Position numbers and translations under genes: made by a program
The notes under the pieces: generated by a model
Told to the model about the DNA's origin: nothing
Databases searched by the model: none
What the model saw: the letters and a program-made list of their open reading frames with translations, nothing else
Source: Thalassocella blandensis
GTDB taxonomy: Bacteria > Pseudomonadota > Gammaproteobacteria > Pseudomonadales > Cellvibrionaceae
NCBI GenBank assembly: GCA_902141825.1
Contig: CABFPG010000014.1
Span: forward strand, 1-64,000
Reading direction: 5' to 3'
DNA length: 64,000 nucleotides
Shown here: positions 28,324 through 37,870 of the stretch, one piece after another
How the letters are laid out: each line of letters begins with the position of its first letter
Numbering within the stretch: position 1 is the stretch's first letter

Positions 28324-29622
28324 TTAGTCGTCATAGGCTGCACGAGTTTCTCTGGGCAGAAAGAAGAACAGCAGCCGCTGGTATTTTTTAAGCCAGATAC
28401 AATAAACGAAACTGAGCAAGAAGCAGACAGTAAGAAGCCATTCTGCGGATAAACCTAAGCTCATGTTAAATACCGCCGAGATCAGCAAAGATACGGGGAA
28501 ACCCCAAACGACAGCAGACCACGCATCGTTTATCCAGTCTCGTGAAGAACGTTTCGCGAGCCATATGTTGATACCTGAAACACTGACGATAGTGAGCGCA
28601 AGTCCCATCACAACATAAAGCCATCTGATAAAGCTACTGCCAAACCAGCCAAAATGAAGTCGATATACTGAATAGACAATTTGTCGGGAAACTGGCCCAT
28701 CAGACAGGCCTTGATGGTTGATGTAATTACCTTCAGCATCGAAACGATACAATTCAGAATAAATCAAACGCTGTGGTAAAGTCGCGGCAATTTCCATGTA
28801 CTGTTGTTCCGTTGCCAAATTATGTGCAACGAGATAAATAGGGGTAACGTCAGGAAGATCGCTCTCCATGTATTGCAGGGCGGCTTCAACGTTAAATGCT
28901 TGTACTGGAGCTTCTACTTCAATATCCGGACCATATATGTCCGCCAATAGCGCTTCTCGATCACCACCGTAAAAAGCTAAAGACGCAACTACCACCAGCA
29001 GACCTACCAAGCCGAAAAATGCGCCAGTAATTCCTATCATGAGATGGAAGGGGAGTGCCCATACTGAAAGTCGATTATGAAGGTCTATTTGCTCCAGTCG
29101 TTTGCTGCCACCGAGACGGAACTTAAAGGCATCTTTGAATATTCTGGGGTGTGCCAGAATTCCTGAGACGATTAGGCCGATTAACATGGCACCAAGAATA
29201 CTTACGATGATTAAGCCGATGGTCTCTGGCAGGTGCAAATAAATGTGGAGGTGTTTCAACATATGCGTCCAGCCTTCTGAGACGCCCTCTAAATGATTGC
29301 CGTCCTGGTCCAGATACCACTCATTTTCACCGTCAGAAAGATGCATTCTTGGCAATTCTTTTGTTGGAAAAATGACGTAGACGGGCTGTTTAGCCTCGGG
29401 AACCTTGGCTTGGTATTGTTCGAGTGCGGTTGAGATTGTGTTGTGATCAAAGTCCTGGAATTCTGGAATATCTCGCTGTTCCAGTCGTTCATAGTACTCG
29501 ACAAAAACCAACAGGGTGCCGGTTAAGCATATGATGTACATAAATGCTCCCACCACAAGGCCAATGACCGAGTGTGACGAGAGGGACTGTTTTACCAGTT
29601 GTTTGCTTAATTGAAATTTCAT
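28324..29622 (-). CDS. PepSY-associated membrane protein (iron uptake type)
   Basis: A 432-residue inner-membrane protein of the PepSY_TM family. Four main helix groups are visible: about 18-40 (SVIGLVVGAFMYIICLTGTLLVF), 135-160, 190-225, and a C-terminal bundle about 330-410. Two PepSY-like periplasmic parts lie between them. Histidines in HMLKHLHIYLHLP and LHNRLSVWALPFHLMIG suggest haem or metal ligands. Related proteins sit in siderophore and TonB-receptor operons and are thought to reduce ferric-siderophores. It follows the 194-residue membrane gene by 28 bases, and a Fur box lies upstream of that gene. The C-terminus is convergent with the YdeI-type gene. Confidence 0.85.
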   Translation of the reverse strand: MKFQLSKQLVKQSLSSHSVIGLVVGAFMYIICLTGTLLVFVEYYERLEQRDIPEFQDFDHNTISTALEQYQAKVPEAKQPVYVIFPTKELPRMHLSDGENEWYLDQDGNHLEGVSEGWTHMLKHLHIYLHLPETIGLIIVSILGAMLIGLIVSGILAHPRIFKDAFKFRLGGSKRLEQIDLHNRLSVWALPFHLMIGITGAFFGLVGLLVVVASLAFYGGDREALLADIYGPDIEVEAPVQAFNVEAALQYMESDLPDVTPIYLVAHNLATEQQYMEIAATLPQRLIYSELYRFDAEGNYINHQGLSDGPVSRQIVYSVYRLHFGWFGSSFIRWLYVVMGLALTIVSVSGINIWLAKRSSRDWINDAWSAVVWGFPVSLLISAVFNMSLGLSAEWLLTVCFLLSFVYCIWLKKYQRLLFFFLPRETRAAYDD

Positions 29623-29650
29623 AGTGTTTTAACAATGAGAATCTGGTCTT

Positions 29651-30235
29651 TTACAGTATTTGTGCGGCAAATAAGTGTAAAGCTGAAAGTATGCTGGCGC
29701 CAAGTAAAATACCGCCATCACGCAAAGGTTTGTTGTTGTAGCACACCCAGTAACTGGCTAATCCGAGCAGTGTGGGGTAGAGAAAGGCGCCAATCACCAT
29801 TTGGGTTGCGCGCTCAGCAGGAATAAAGCGTACAAATTCAATTGTAACAAAACAAAGTGACACTACGGCCAATGGGCCTGCGATGACAAAGATAAGAAAC
29901 TTTCGCCAGGTTTTACCTTTAGAAGGTATTTGTGCTGAAGTGGCAGGCGATGTTGTTGAAGTGTTGCCTGATATGTGTTGTTTCTTTTTCCGTTCAATGC
30001 CAAATGAAATTGAAACCCAGGCGGCCAGGGCTGGAACACTGAGTGCGACAACTAAACCGAACTCTGCTCCAAATAGAAAGCTCCAGGCGACCAAAGAAAG
30101 GCACAACATTGCCCAGGCTGCTATTCGGTATAGGCGGTGGATTTTTGAGGATTTTCGCCAACACGCACGCAAAAAAACTATGCCTGCTGTACTCATTAAC
30201 AGGCATAGTAAACTAGCAAAGATATTTAACATCAT
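29651..30235 (-). CDS. Small polytopic membrane protein paired with the PepSY gene
   Basis: A 194-residue protein with five or six hydrophobic helices (about 1-22, 36-52, 56-78, 110-130, 140-162, 172-192) and a polar loop rich in Ser/Thr (about 85-105). I do not recognise a named family. Its position directly upstream of the PepSY_TM gene on the same strand, behind a Fur-box-like site, points to a role in iron uptake or ferric-siderophore reduction. Confidence 0.75.
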   Translation of the reverse strand: MMLNIFASLLCLLMSTAGIVFLRACWRKSSKIHRLYRIAAWAMLCLSLVAWSFLFGAEFGLVVALSVPALAAWVSISFGIERKKKQHISGNTSTTSPATSAQIPSKGKTWRKFLIFVIAGPLAVVSLCFVTIEFVRFIPAERATQMVIGAFLYPTLLGLASYWVCYNNKPLRDGGILLGASILSALHLFAAQIL

Positions 30236-30393
30236 TAGGGGCTGTACCTAACTAAGCTAAGAAAATTTTGGGATTTTATAATCTTTGCCGGGGAAACTCT
30301 CCAACCAAGTCAATGGTGATGTCATAAAGTCTGAACTTGCATTAACTCAGCTGCGTGTCCTTCACTGGCAAAGGTAGCAAGCTCTCGATTTAT

Positions 30394-30412
30394 GGTAATG
30401 ATAATGGTTCTC
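30394..30412 (-). promoter_or_regulatory. Candidate Fur box upstream of PepSY operon
   Basis: The 19-mer GGTAATGATAATGGTTCTC agrees with the Fur consensus at 15 of 19 positions by hand count. It lies about 160 bases before the 194-residue membrane gene, so iron-repressed expression of the PepSY pair is likely. Confidence 0.65.
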
Positions 30413-30606
30413 ATTAGTGTTGGCAATACCTAAATGTAAAAAAACCGGTTTATTTTCTATTGGCCACTGATTGCTTTATTAATGGCATTATTAAAAGCAC
30501 TTGATCAATGTCGTCGGTGCGCTAGATGACACTTGGCAAATATAAGTACCAAATGCTGGCAGGTCAGAGGAGGGCATTTGTTAACATACGGGAGAACGGT
30601 TGGAGT

Positions 30607-30646
30607 AATCCAATCAGCTTACCGCAACAAACTGATTGGATTGTTT
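30607..30646. terminator. Hairpin after the siderophore operon
   Basis: AATCCAATCAG (30607-30617) pairs perfectly with CTGATTGGATT (30632-30642). The T-run (GTTTTATT) lies on the plus-strand side, so for the minus-strand operon it is a strong stem without a proper T-tail. It may still mark the operon end 13 bases after the last stop. Confidence 0.5.
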
Positions 30647-30658
30647 TATTAAATGATG

Positions 30659-31834
30659 TTAAACACTCGTGCTAGCTGGTGTTGGATTGTTATTGTCGAT
30701 AGATTTTTGGCGGAAACTAGCTTTTAAAAGATCTATCACGCGCTGGATGACAAGCGTAATCGCCAGAATAACAACCATCATGCCGGCAGTTTGTGTGCTG
30801 TCCAACGTGCGAAACCCTATGATCCCCATTCCCCAGCAAATGACAACCCACTGGATTATATATATGGAGGTAACGCGCTTGCTTAAATAGTGAAGTGCGC
30901 GTGTCACGATATTGTCTGTACTGCTACTGCGTACCCAGAGATGAATGATCCATAGCAACACCAGGTTGATGCCAAGTAAGTACACGACACCACCAGGCCC
31001 TAAATTAAAGAAGTTACCAAAATTGTAATCAAAATTCAGGTAACACAAAGTGCCACCAACAATCAGGCTGACGATACCGGCGTATAAAATATTGGTAAAC
31101 ATCGTTTGGCGCTTACCGCTATTTTCTTTCATGATGTCCCCGATAAACATGCCAATTAATATAAATGACATCCAGGGAACAACAGGGAAATATACATGGT
31201 ATCCACCACTGAAAAACAGTTCATTAAGATACTTAAACGTATCTCCGCCAATGCGTAAACCAGCGCTCTCGCGTGAAATCACGGCAATAAAAATTCCGAT
31301 TCCAAGGATGCCCCATTTGTTTTTAATAAAATGTTTGATTACCGCGAGCAAAATAAGTGCAACACCGGCCATTTGCAGTATATCGCCAGTTAAAAGCAAA
31401 TATTTAAGCTGAGCAAAGTTCAGTGGCGATTGCCAGCCATAGGCGGCAATGAATTCTTCAGGCATTGTATTAAACACTGATATGGGAATAATAAATTTTA
31501 AAAAATTTAACAGATAGGAGAGACCCAGAATATATAGACCGCGAATAAATATGCTGGAGAATGTCTGCTTGCGTGAAAAAGCCATGGATATACCCATGCA
31601 TATTAAAAATGCCGCAGTTCCTTTTCCGATAAAATGTACAACATGACCTAATATAGAGTGTTCCTGAGTTTCTATATTAGCGTACATCCATAGCGTGTGA
31701 ATGATTGCAAGGGCAAGTACCGCAAGGCCTCGACCGAAATCAATTTCGATGATGCGATCGTTATTTACAACGGTGTTGCGTTTTGTCTCATCGTGATTGA
31801 GTGCATGGACGTTGTTAGGTGTATCGTGTGTCAT
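30659..31834 (-). CDS. Polytopic membrane acyltransferase-like protein (DUF1624/HGSNAT-type) in siderophore operon
   Basis: A 391-residue inner-membrane protein with about ten helices. Near the N-terminus, IEIDFGRGLAVLALAIIHTLW matches the DUF1624/heparan-alpha-glucosaminide acetyltransferase-type start, whose His on the first helix takes part in acyl transfer across the membrane. A TTG at 31867 extends the frame, but ATG 31834 with GGAAAC upstream is preferred. It is the last gene of the six-gene siderophore operon. I infer it may acylate the siderophore or a related envelope molecule; the substrate is unknown. Confidence 0.72.
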   Translation of the reverse strand: MTHDTPNNVHALNHDETKRNTVVNNDRIIEIDFGRGLAVLALAIIHTLWMYANIETQEHSILGHVVHFIGKGTAAFLICMGISMAFSRKQTFSSIFIRGLYILGLSYLLNFLKFIIPISVFNTMPEEFIAAYGWQSPLNFAQLKYLLLTGDILQMAGVALILLAVIKHFIKNKWGILGIGIFIAVISRESAGLRIGGDTFKYLNELFFSGGYHVYFPVVPWMSFILIGMFIGDIMKENSGKRQTMFTNILYAGIVSLIVGGTLCYLNFDYNFGNFFNLGPGGVVYLLGINLVLLWIIHLWVRSSSTDNIVTRALHYLSKRVTSIYIIQWVVICWGMGIIGFRTLDSTQTAGMMVVILAITLVIQRVIDLLKASFRQKSIDNNNPTPASTSV

Positions 31835-31892
31835 TGGTGTTTCCGTGATGTAAAAACAACCGTCCAAATAAATGTCAGGTTGTTGGTGGGTG

Positions 31893-32681
31893 TTAAATAA
31901 TCCTGGTTGTATTACATGAGCTTGTCGTTTGTGGGCAGTCTAAGCATGCATTGTTGGGTACAATCACGTTGTGTTTGCAACAAGATCGACGCTCAGTAAA
32001 AACCTGTGATTGTTTCAAGAAAATCCTTTGGCTGACAGGAAGTCCCTGACGATCCGTTAAATTTAATAAATAGCACCATAACCGCAATAAAGAGAAATAC
32101 TGGTGGCGCTGAACCATGTTCTCCATCGAATGAAGTTGAATGAGTGCGTCGCTTACCATGTCTGCGATTAAGCCCGTACAATTTCGCTTGTTAATGCGAA
32201 TAACGTCATCAAGTTCCCGCATCAGCTGCATTAAAAGGGCTTTCAGGTGATAGGCGGAATTCACTAAGGTGCTTATAGCGAAGACCGGCCCTATAGAGGC
32301 GTTATTGATTTCTGGTATGGTTGTATTTGTCTCATTAAATGTAAATCCATTGACGGTGCCATTCATGAGCTTTTGCCGCATAAGCGTGACATCTATGCTG
32401 ATGTGGTGCAGATGTGTTGCGCCAACGCAGGCATATATCGGCTGCCAGATAATTGAACGCCAGACTCGTGTGCTCCAATAGATTTTATCTGCATCGGGGT
32501 GTTGATGCTGACAATGATCCAATAAATATTGTAAAGCAGCGTGATTGTCGCGCTCTTTTAGGCAGTGTGCCATGTCAGATTTTTTTGTTACCGGAATGGC
32601 AGGCGAGAGTATGGGATGCAATGCTTGTGCATTGCATGTTCCCGGGATTGTAAGGCTGCCTGCATTGTTTGACATGCTCAA
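31893..32681 (-). CDS. FhuF-like siderophore-iron reductase
   Basis: A 262-residue protein ending in the FhuF [2Fe-2S] signature: CC, ten residues, C, two residues, C (SCCKHNVIVPNNACLDC) near residues 234-250. FhuF proteins reduce ferric hydroxamate siderophores in the cytoplasm to release Fe2+. The rest is divergent, as is usual for this family. It lies 26 bases downstream of the NIS synthetase gene and 58 upstream of the membrane acyltransferase ATG. This position supports a hydroxamate siderophore product. Confidence 0.85.
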   Translation of the reverse strand: MSMSNNAGSLTIPGTCNAQALHPILSPAIPVTKKSDMAHCLKERDNHAALQYLLDHCQHQHPDADKIYWSTRVWRSIIWQPIYACVGATHLHHISIDVTLMRQKLMNGTVNGFTFNETNTTIPEINNASIGPVFAISTLVNSAYHLKALLMQLMRELDDVIRINKRNCTGLIADMVSDALIQLHSMENMVQRHQYFSLLRLWCYLLNLTDRQGLPVSQRIFLKQSQVFTERRSCCKHNVIVPNNACLDCPQTTSSCNTTRII

Positions 32682-32706
32682 ATATTGCCTTTACTCGTTT
32701 AGATCT

Positions 32707-35199
32707 TTATGCCTTTTGCTCGTTCTCGGCTTCCTTTGTATCTCGCGTGCGTGTTGGTTTGAAAATGCTAATCGGATTTTCAAGGGTGCCACTGAACTGT
32801 AAGCTGCTGGACGGATCAGTGAGGTCAACCATTTGTTGATTGTTTTTAAGCTGCAATCGGTTAAGGCAAGATAGTGCAAAAGCATCGCTAAACAAGTCGT
32901 GTTGTTCGAATCTTGGTTGAAGATGAGGATGCTCATGCTGATAAGCTATCACACATTCTGCAACGGCTTGCCAGAACGATTTTTCTGGAAAACCAGAGTG
33001 TTCGTGAAGGGTTGCTGCCATGAATCTGAAGTAGCAGTCAAAAACATCAGTAAATATCGCTAGCACTTCTTCATTTTCAGGAACTTTAATCGAAATACGT
33101 CTAACATCTTCGGGTAATTCAGTGTCACTGTTTAGCAGACAAACTTCTTCACCTATGTCTTTCATAAAAGCTCTTACTGGGACACTATTTTCAAAGCACA
33201 GTATCAAGTTCTCGCCATGCGGCATAAAAACGAGACGATGCTCATATAAACAATGCAGTAAGGGGGATAAGTAGGCCTGAAAATATTTTTCCAGCCATTG
33301 TGTAGTGGTTAATCCGGAGGCATTGATTAATTCCGGCAGCAGTGCATTTCCCTGTGTATCAATATGAAGCAGCGATGCCATAGTTTTAAGGCTTTGGCCT
33401 TTTTCAATGTATTGCATCGGATTTTCTCGCCATAAGGCTGCCAACATTTTTTTGTATGGGCTGTTACCAACTTGTTCATTTTCATAGTGGGGATTGCTGT
33501 AACCAATGGCCGCATATTCACGTAGCGCGGTAAAGCCTCGCTTTTGCAGGTAATCATCATTGGCAATGAGCTGGTGAACCCAAGTGTTTATCGCGGGAGT
33601 AGTGCGCATGTAATAGCTGGACAACCCTCGCATAAACCCCATGTTTAGAATGGAAAGCGCTGTTTTCACATAACTCTTTTGGGGCTGGCTAATGTTATAA
33701 AACGTACGGATAGATTGTTGTGCTAAATAAGCATCATCACCATACCCGAGGCATACAACATCACGTGCGGCAACATCGGGAGCATAGATCGTTGCGAGTT
33801 TGTTAAACCATTGCCAAGGGTGGACGGGGATGAAAAAGTAGTCTTCAACATTGAGGTTCAACTCAATTAGCTTTTCATTAAAATTGTCTCGAGTAGAAAC
33901 ATCTAACTCGGATTCTATGTGTTGTCTATAGTTGGTTTGTTCTACGCATGAAAAAACAGCCCGACTTTTATGAACGGCTAACCAAAGCAGTGTGATTGGG
34001 CTGCCAGATTCCGGTGCATACGCGAGAAAATCCTGGCTGCTAAACCCAATTCGTCCATTATTTGCAATAAAACAGGGATGGCCTTCATTCATTGCAACTT
34101 CCACCTGTTGGAAGTCTGCCGTTACCAGCTCCTTGGCTGAGAGTGAGGCTTTTGTGTATTTAAAAGCGCTACTGCACAAAGTGCTGGTGATTTCTTCCAG
34201 ATACGTCGGTAATTTATCCTGCGGTATGCCCAGCGTAGTTTGAAAATCCAACACAAAGCGAACAGCATCAATCGGTTGATTCACACCGTCGACCATTCTT
34301 TGGATACTGTCTTCCGCAATGAGCCAGTGATTTAGTTTTAACAATTCGGCTTTAAAGATGTATGTTGATTTTTGATCTTCTGAAATAACACGGTATTCGC
34401 ATTGTGCATTTTTCTTCCAATATGAGCATTCAGGTTGCAATACTCTTTCGTGGCTGAGCTCTGATAGTGCTTTTCTTACCAGTAGTCTGTTGACCTTTTG
34501 CCAAACATCCTGATCTACTGCGTGGCTTGCCGTTGAAGGGATTTGAGTTATGCCAGTTATGCTGGAAGCATATGGATTGAAATGCATTTTGTCTGACGCA
34601 TCTTGAAATATAGCTTCTCGTTTTTTTGCGGCAGAAAACTGCGCTCGTGTGCAGAAAGCCAGATAAGCGTCCTTGCCGGATAGGGATATTTTTCTTTCGT
34701 GAAAAAAGCCGGCTCGTTTATTGATTTTAAGAATTTTTTGGTTTCGATGGTCGGGTTCAACTACAACTCGCTCAACGGAAGGCAAACTAAACAAAAATTC
34801 CATCACGAACATGAAAATGTGATGGGTGAAGCCGGCAACTGGGCGATCTGCGGGTGACACTAATATATGCATGCCGCAATCACCGTCACGCTTAGCGTAA
34901 TGCTGCGTAACACCCTCAGTTTCCGGGTCATATACTTCAATGAAAAATGCGGGCTTGCCGTCAACCAGTCCTAGATACGGTGTCGCCAGATTATTGGCAA
35001 TAACATTCAGGTAATGGCTTTGCAGGTCTTCGGAACTCTTGTCGCTCATTCCCCAGTAATGAGCATAGGGAAGACTAAGCCAGCGTTGAATAATACCGGC
35101 ATGGAGTTCGGGTTTGAAACTGATAAAACTCAGCTCCCCAATATCGGAATAAATAGAGTATACGATGTCGTTTTCGTTAAGTTGAAATTCGGTATTCAT
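32707..35199 (-). CDS. dfoC: Bifunctional acyltransferase-NIS siderophore synthetase (DfoC/BibC-like)
   Basis: An 830-residue fusion. Residues about 15-195 are an IucB-type GNAT that acylates an N-hydroxydiamine (LSLPYAHYWGM, DCGMHILVSP, VVVEPDHRNQKILKINKRAGF). Residues about 240-810 are an IucA/IucC-type NIS synthetase that joins hydroxamate units using ATP: HPCFIANNGRIGFS, VHPWQWF, KTALSILNMGFMRGLSSYYM, FMPHGENLIL and MKDIGEE are visible. The same fusion occurs in Erwinia DfoC (desferrioxamine E) and Aliivibrio BibC (bisucaberin). Whether the product is dimer or trimer cannot be told. It is fourth in the operon, 10 bases after the exporter gene. Confidence 0.9.
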   Translation of the reverse strand: MNTEFQLNENDIVYSIYSDIGELSFISFKPELHAGIIQRWLSLPYAHYWGMSDKSSEDLQSHYLNVIANNLATPYLGLVDGKPAFFIEVYDPETEGVTQHYAKRDGDCGMHILVSPADRPVAGFTHHIFMFVMEFLFSLPSVERVVVEPDHRNQKILKINKRAGFFHERKISLSGKDAYLAFCTRAQFSAAKKREAIFQDASDKMHFNPYASSITGITQIPSTASHAVDQDVWQKVNRLLVRKALSELSHERVLQPECSYWKKNAQCEYRVISEDQKSTYIFKAELLKLNHWLIAEDSIQRMVDGVNQPIDAVRFVLDFQTTLGIPQDKLPTYLEEITSTLCSSAFKYTKASLSAKELVTADFQQVEVAMNEGHPCFIANNGRIGFSSQDFLAYAPESGSPITLLWLAVHKSRAVFSCVEQTNYRQHIESELDVSTRDNFNEKLIELNLNVEDYFFIPVHPWQWFNKLATIYAPDVAARDVVCLGYGDDAYLAQQSIRTFYNISQPQKSYVKTALSILNMGFMRGLSSYYMRTTPAINTWVHQLIANDDYLQKRGFTALREYAAIGYSNPHYENEQVGNSPYKKMLAALWRENPMQYIEKGQSLKTMASLLHIDTQGNALLPELINASGLTTTQWLEKYFQAYLSPLLHCLYEHRLVFMPHGENLILCFENSVPVRAFMKDIGEEVCLLNSDTELPEDVRRISIKVPENEEVLAIFTDVFDCYFRFMAATLHEHSGFPEKSFWQAVAECVIAYQHEHPHLQPRFEQHDLFSDAFALSCLNRLQLKNNQQMVDLTDPSSSLQFSGTLENPISIFKPTRTRDTKEAENEQKA

Positions 35200-35209
35200 A
35201 AAGCAATTT

Positions 35210-36496
35210 TTAACTGTTTTTAAGGGCTGAGGACGCTAAAGGTGTTTTGTTGTCTTGGAGTTTGTTTTTCATGGGCATCATAAACATTAAGTAAAACGCT
35301 ACACTTGAAATAAACAAACCGAATAACGCAACAGGGAAAGGTATGCTAACCCCATGTAAATTGACGATATAGCCAACCAGGAATGAAGAGGCAATTACGC
35401 CCACGTTCTGGAAAAAATGGATTTTACTGAAATCTGTCGCATAACGTTCGGGTTTGCTAAAGCTGAAAAGCATGACTTCCAGGCGAACTGAAATGTGAAA
35501 AAAGGCTAAACCAAACAAACAGCGGCCTAGTATGACCAATGCAAGATTACCCTGCGGCTCTGTTAGCATGGAGCCCTGTAAAAACAAACCAACCAGTCCG
35601 ATTCCGCATGCCATAATAATGGCTTGCTTATCTTCCAGCTTGCTTTTCCTTTTACGGTCCAGCCATAGACATACAAGTGCTACCCATGCTGGAATTGAAT
35701 AGACTAATCCTAGCGCAAATGTATTTTCCCAGCCGCTGACATACTCCCAATACCGGGTGAAAAATGGCCGTATCAGGAATGCGCTGAAATAGAATAAAGC
35801 GGAAACAATGCACAGCTTCCACACGATCCTAGAGGTGTAGGCGATGAAAGGTAAACCTGAACTTTCAGATTCCGAAGCTTGTTCCTGAAGCGCCATGGCA
35901 TTCTCGGAATCAGAAACGTTGGCTTGTTTAAACGGAGTTTTTAGAAAGTAAATCAAAGCCATGCAAATAACAACTTGCAATATATCCGATGCGGGCATGA
36001 TTAAATAAAGATCTCTAGCGTCAAACCAGTTTAAGATGTATCCACCTATTATTGCGCCGCCAATACCTCCGAAATGCATTAACACGGCAAATAAACTGGC
36101 GACACCCAGGTGTTTGTCCTTTTCCTCAAGGCGCATAACAAAGGGATAAATAAGTAGATAACTGGCCTTAAATACGAGCATGAGCTGCGAGGCGACCCAA
36201 AATTCCACCAGGTTGCTGGTGTGATAACAGTAAAACCCAAGAGCCGCTGCAATGAGCTGAGTGTATATCCAGAGGTGAAGCTCATGGACATAGCGAGCCA
36301 CTTTCGCCCAAAAAGGGAAAGCGACCATCACTGTGAAGCAACATGCTGCAATGTAGAAACCAACATGTTCAGCACTTTGGACATTGAACGCCAGATCAAA
36401 AAACTGTGGATAGAACGGTAATACCATGGTGTCTGCCACCACGGAAATTATGGTCAAAACGATTAACATCGTTTTGATGTTGGAGCTGTTTACCAT
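35210..36496 (-). CDS. MFS transporter, probable siderophore exporter
   Basis: A 428-residue major facilitator with about 12 helices and a polar central loop (about residues 195-215). It begins IKTMLIVLTIISVVADTMVLPFYPQFF. Its ATG shares one base with the stop of the N-monooxygenase gene (TGATG), so translation is coupled. Position between the hydroxylase and the synthetase gene strongly suggests export of the finished siderophore, although import cannot be excluded from sequence. Confidence 0.88.
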   Translation of the reverse strand: MVNSSNIKTMLIVLTIISVVADTMVLPFYPQFFDLAFNVQSAEHVGFYIAACCFTVMVAFPFWAKVARYVHELHLWIYTQLIAAALGFYCYHTSNLVEFWVASQLMLVFKASYLLIYPFVMRLEEKDKHLGVASLFAVLMHFGGIGGAIIGGYILNWFDARDLYLIMPASDILQVVICMALIYFLKTPFKQANVSDSENAMALQEQASESESSGLPFIAYTSRIVWKLCIVSALFYFSAFLIRPFFTRYWEYVSGWENTFALGLVYSIPAWVALVCLWLDRKRKSKLEDKQAIIMACGIGLVGLFLQGSMLTEPQGNLALVILGRCLFGLAFFHISVRLEVMLFSFSKPERYATDFSKIHFFQNVGVIASSFLVGYIVNLHGVSIPFPVALFGLFISSVAFYLMFMMPMKNKLQDNKTPLASSALKNS

Positions 36497-37830
36497 CAGG
36501 ATTTTAACTCCACTGCAAACGCATTTTCAGGTGTGTCAACATTCACGGTTTGAGGTGCGCCAAAATGCTGGAATGCGATTTTTTTCTCGATAGGATAGAA
36601 CTCATACCCCAGTAATTCGCGAATAATGCAACTGTTGCGGTAGCAGGCCATGCCTAGATCTGGTGTGACAAATCCGTGAGTGTGGAGCTCTCCATTTTGA
36701 ACAAAAATAGATTGACGTTTGTCAATGGTATAGTTGCGATTCACTGCAAATCGTTCGTGTTTATCCCACTGAATCTGGTCGCGAAGGCTTTCAATAAATT
36801 CAGGTAGCTGGTGTTGGTAACCTGTGGCAAAAATTACAGATTGCGTGTTGAGTATAAACGCCTGTTCTTGTTCATGATGTAAAAATGCCAGTTGTAGCTC
36901 GTCCTCAACTTTTTTGTAGCCCTTAAACGAAGAGTTGCTAAGAATTTGGCTGTTGAAGTCCCCGTTTAACTGCTTTACATAAAGCAGATCAAAAATGTCA
37001 TTGATCAGACTTTGGTTAATGCCTTTATAAAGATTTTTCTGGGTCTTGTTTAATGCATCGCGTTTTTCTTCTGGGAGAGAGTAGAAGTAGTCAACATATT
37101 CTGGTGACGTCATTTCAAGAGTGAGCTTGCTGTATTCTAATGGGAAAAAACGGGGTGATTGTGTTACCCAATGTAAATCATACCCGTAAATGTCAATTTC
37201 CTGCAGAAGGTCATAATAAATTTCAGCTGCACTTTGTCCTCCACCAACAATGGTGATACTGGATTGCTGTTGTAGCTTTTTCTTGTTAAACAAGTAATTA
37301 CTGGTATGAATTGACTTGTCTCCCATGCCTTTTGCGCTATCTGGCAGAGCGGGGGAAGGTCCAGTACCCAGTACAAGCTTTTTACACAAATATTGTTGAG
37401 TGTCATTAGTTTGTGGGTTCACACAGGATACTGTGTATATACCCGTTGATTCATCGAAATTAACATGGTCTACCTGCTGATTGAAGGCGATGTTATTTAA
37501 TTGTTCGATGGCCCAGCGACAATATTGATTATATTCTTGACGCATCAGGAAAAAATCCTCGCGAATATAAAATGAATATAATCGCCCCTGTAGTTTTTTA
37601 TAATTTAAAAAACTTAACGGGTGAGTTGGGTCAGCAAGTGTTACAAGGTCGGACATAAACGGCGTTTGCAAATGGGCGCTTTCCAGCATCATGCCCGGAT
37701 GCCAGTTAAATTCTTGCTTTTTCTCCAGAAAAAGACCATTTAGGTCTTTAATGTTGGATGTTAAGCATGCCAGACTCAGGTTGAAAGGGCCTAAGCCGAT
37801 AGCGATAAAGTCGTATATTTGAGAAGACAT
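36496..37830 (-). CDS. dfoA: L-lysine/cadaverine-type N-monooxygenase of siderophore synthesis
   Basis: A 444-residue FAD/NADPH flavoenzyme that hydroxylates the terminal amine of lysine, ornithine or the derived diamine. FAD motif FIAIGLGPFNLSLA is near residue 9, the NADPH motif ITIVGGGQSAAE near 190, and the C-terminal ATGYQ near 355. The decarboxylase upstream implies that the substrate is a diamine (cadaverine or putrescine), as in desferrioxamine, bisucaberin and putrebactin routes. It starts 40 bases after the decarboxylase gene and overlaps the exporter gene by one base. Confidence 0.92.
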   Translation of the reverse strand: MSSQIYDFIAIGLGPFNLSLACLTSNIKDLNGLFLEKKQEFNWHPGMMLESAHLQTPFMSDLVTLADPTHPLSFLNYKKLQGRLYSFYIREDFFLMRQEYNQYCRWAIEQLNNIAFNQQVDHVNFDESTGIYTVSCVNPQTNDTQQYLCKKLVLGTGPSPALPDSAKGMGDKSIHTSNYLFNKKKLQQQSSITIVGGGQSAAEIYYDLLQEIDIYGYDLHWVTQSPRFFPLEYSKLTLEMTSPEYVDYFYSLPEEKRDALNKTQKNLYKGINQSLINDIFDLLYVKQLNGDFNSQILSNSSFKGYKKVEDELQLAFLHHEQEQAFILNTQSVIFATGYQHQLPEFIESLRDQIQWDKHERFAVNRNYTIDKRQSIFVQNGELHTHGFVTPDLGMACYRNSCIIRELLGYEFYPIEKKIAFQHFGAPQTVNVDTPENAFAVELKS

Positions 37831-37870
37831 TTGTGTAATTCTTTAGCAGTAATTGTTTTCGATAAAGTGT

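Larger units (their letters stand above)
30236..30658. other. Intergenic region with Fur box and hairpin
   Basis: 423 bases lie between the siderophore operon's 3' end and the PepSY operon's 5' end, both read leftward. It holds a Fur-like site (30394-30412) and a strong hairpin (30607-30642), listed separately. No ORF. Confidence 0.6.
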
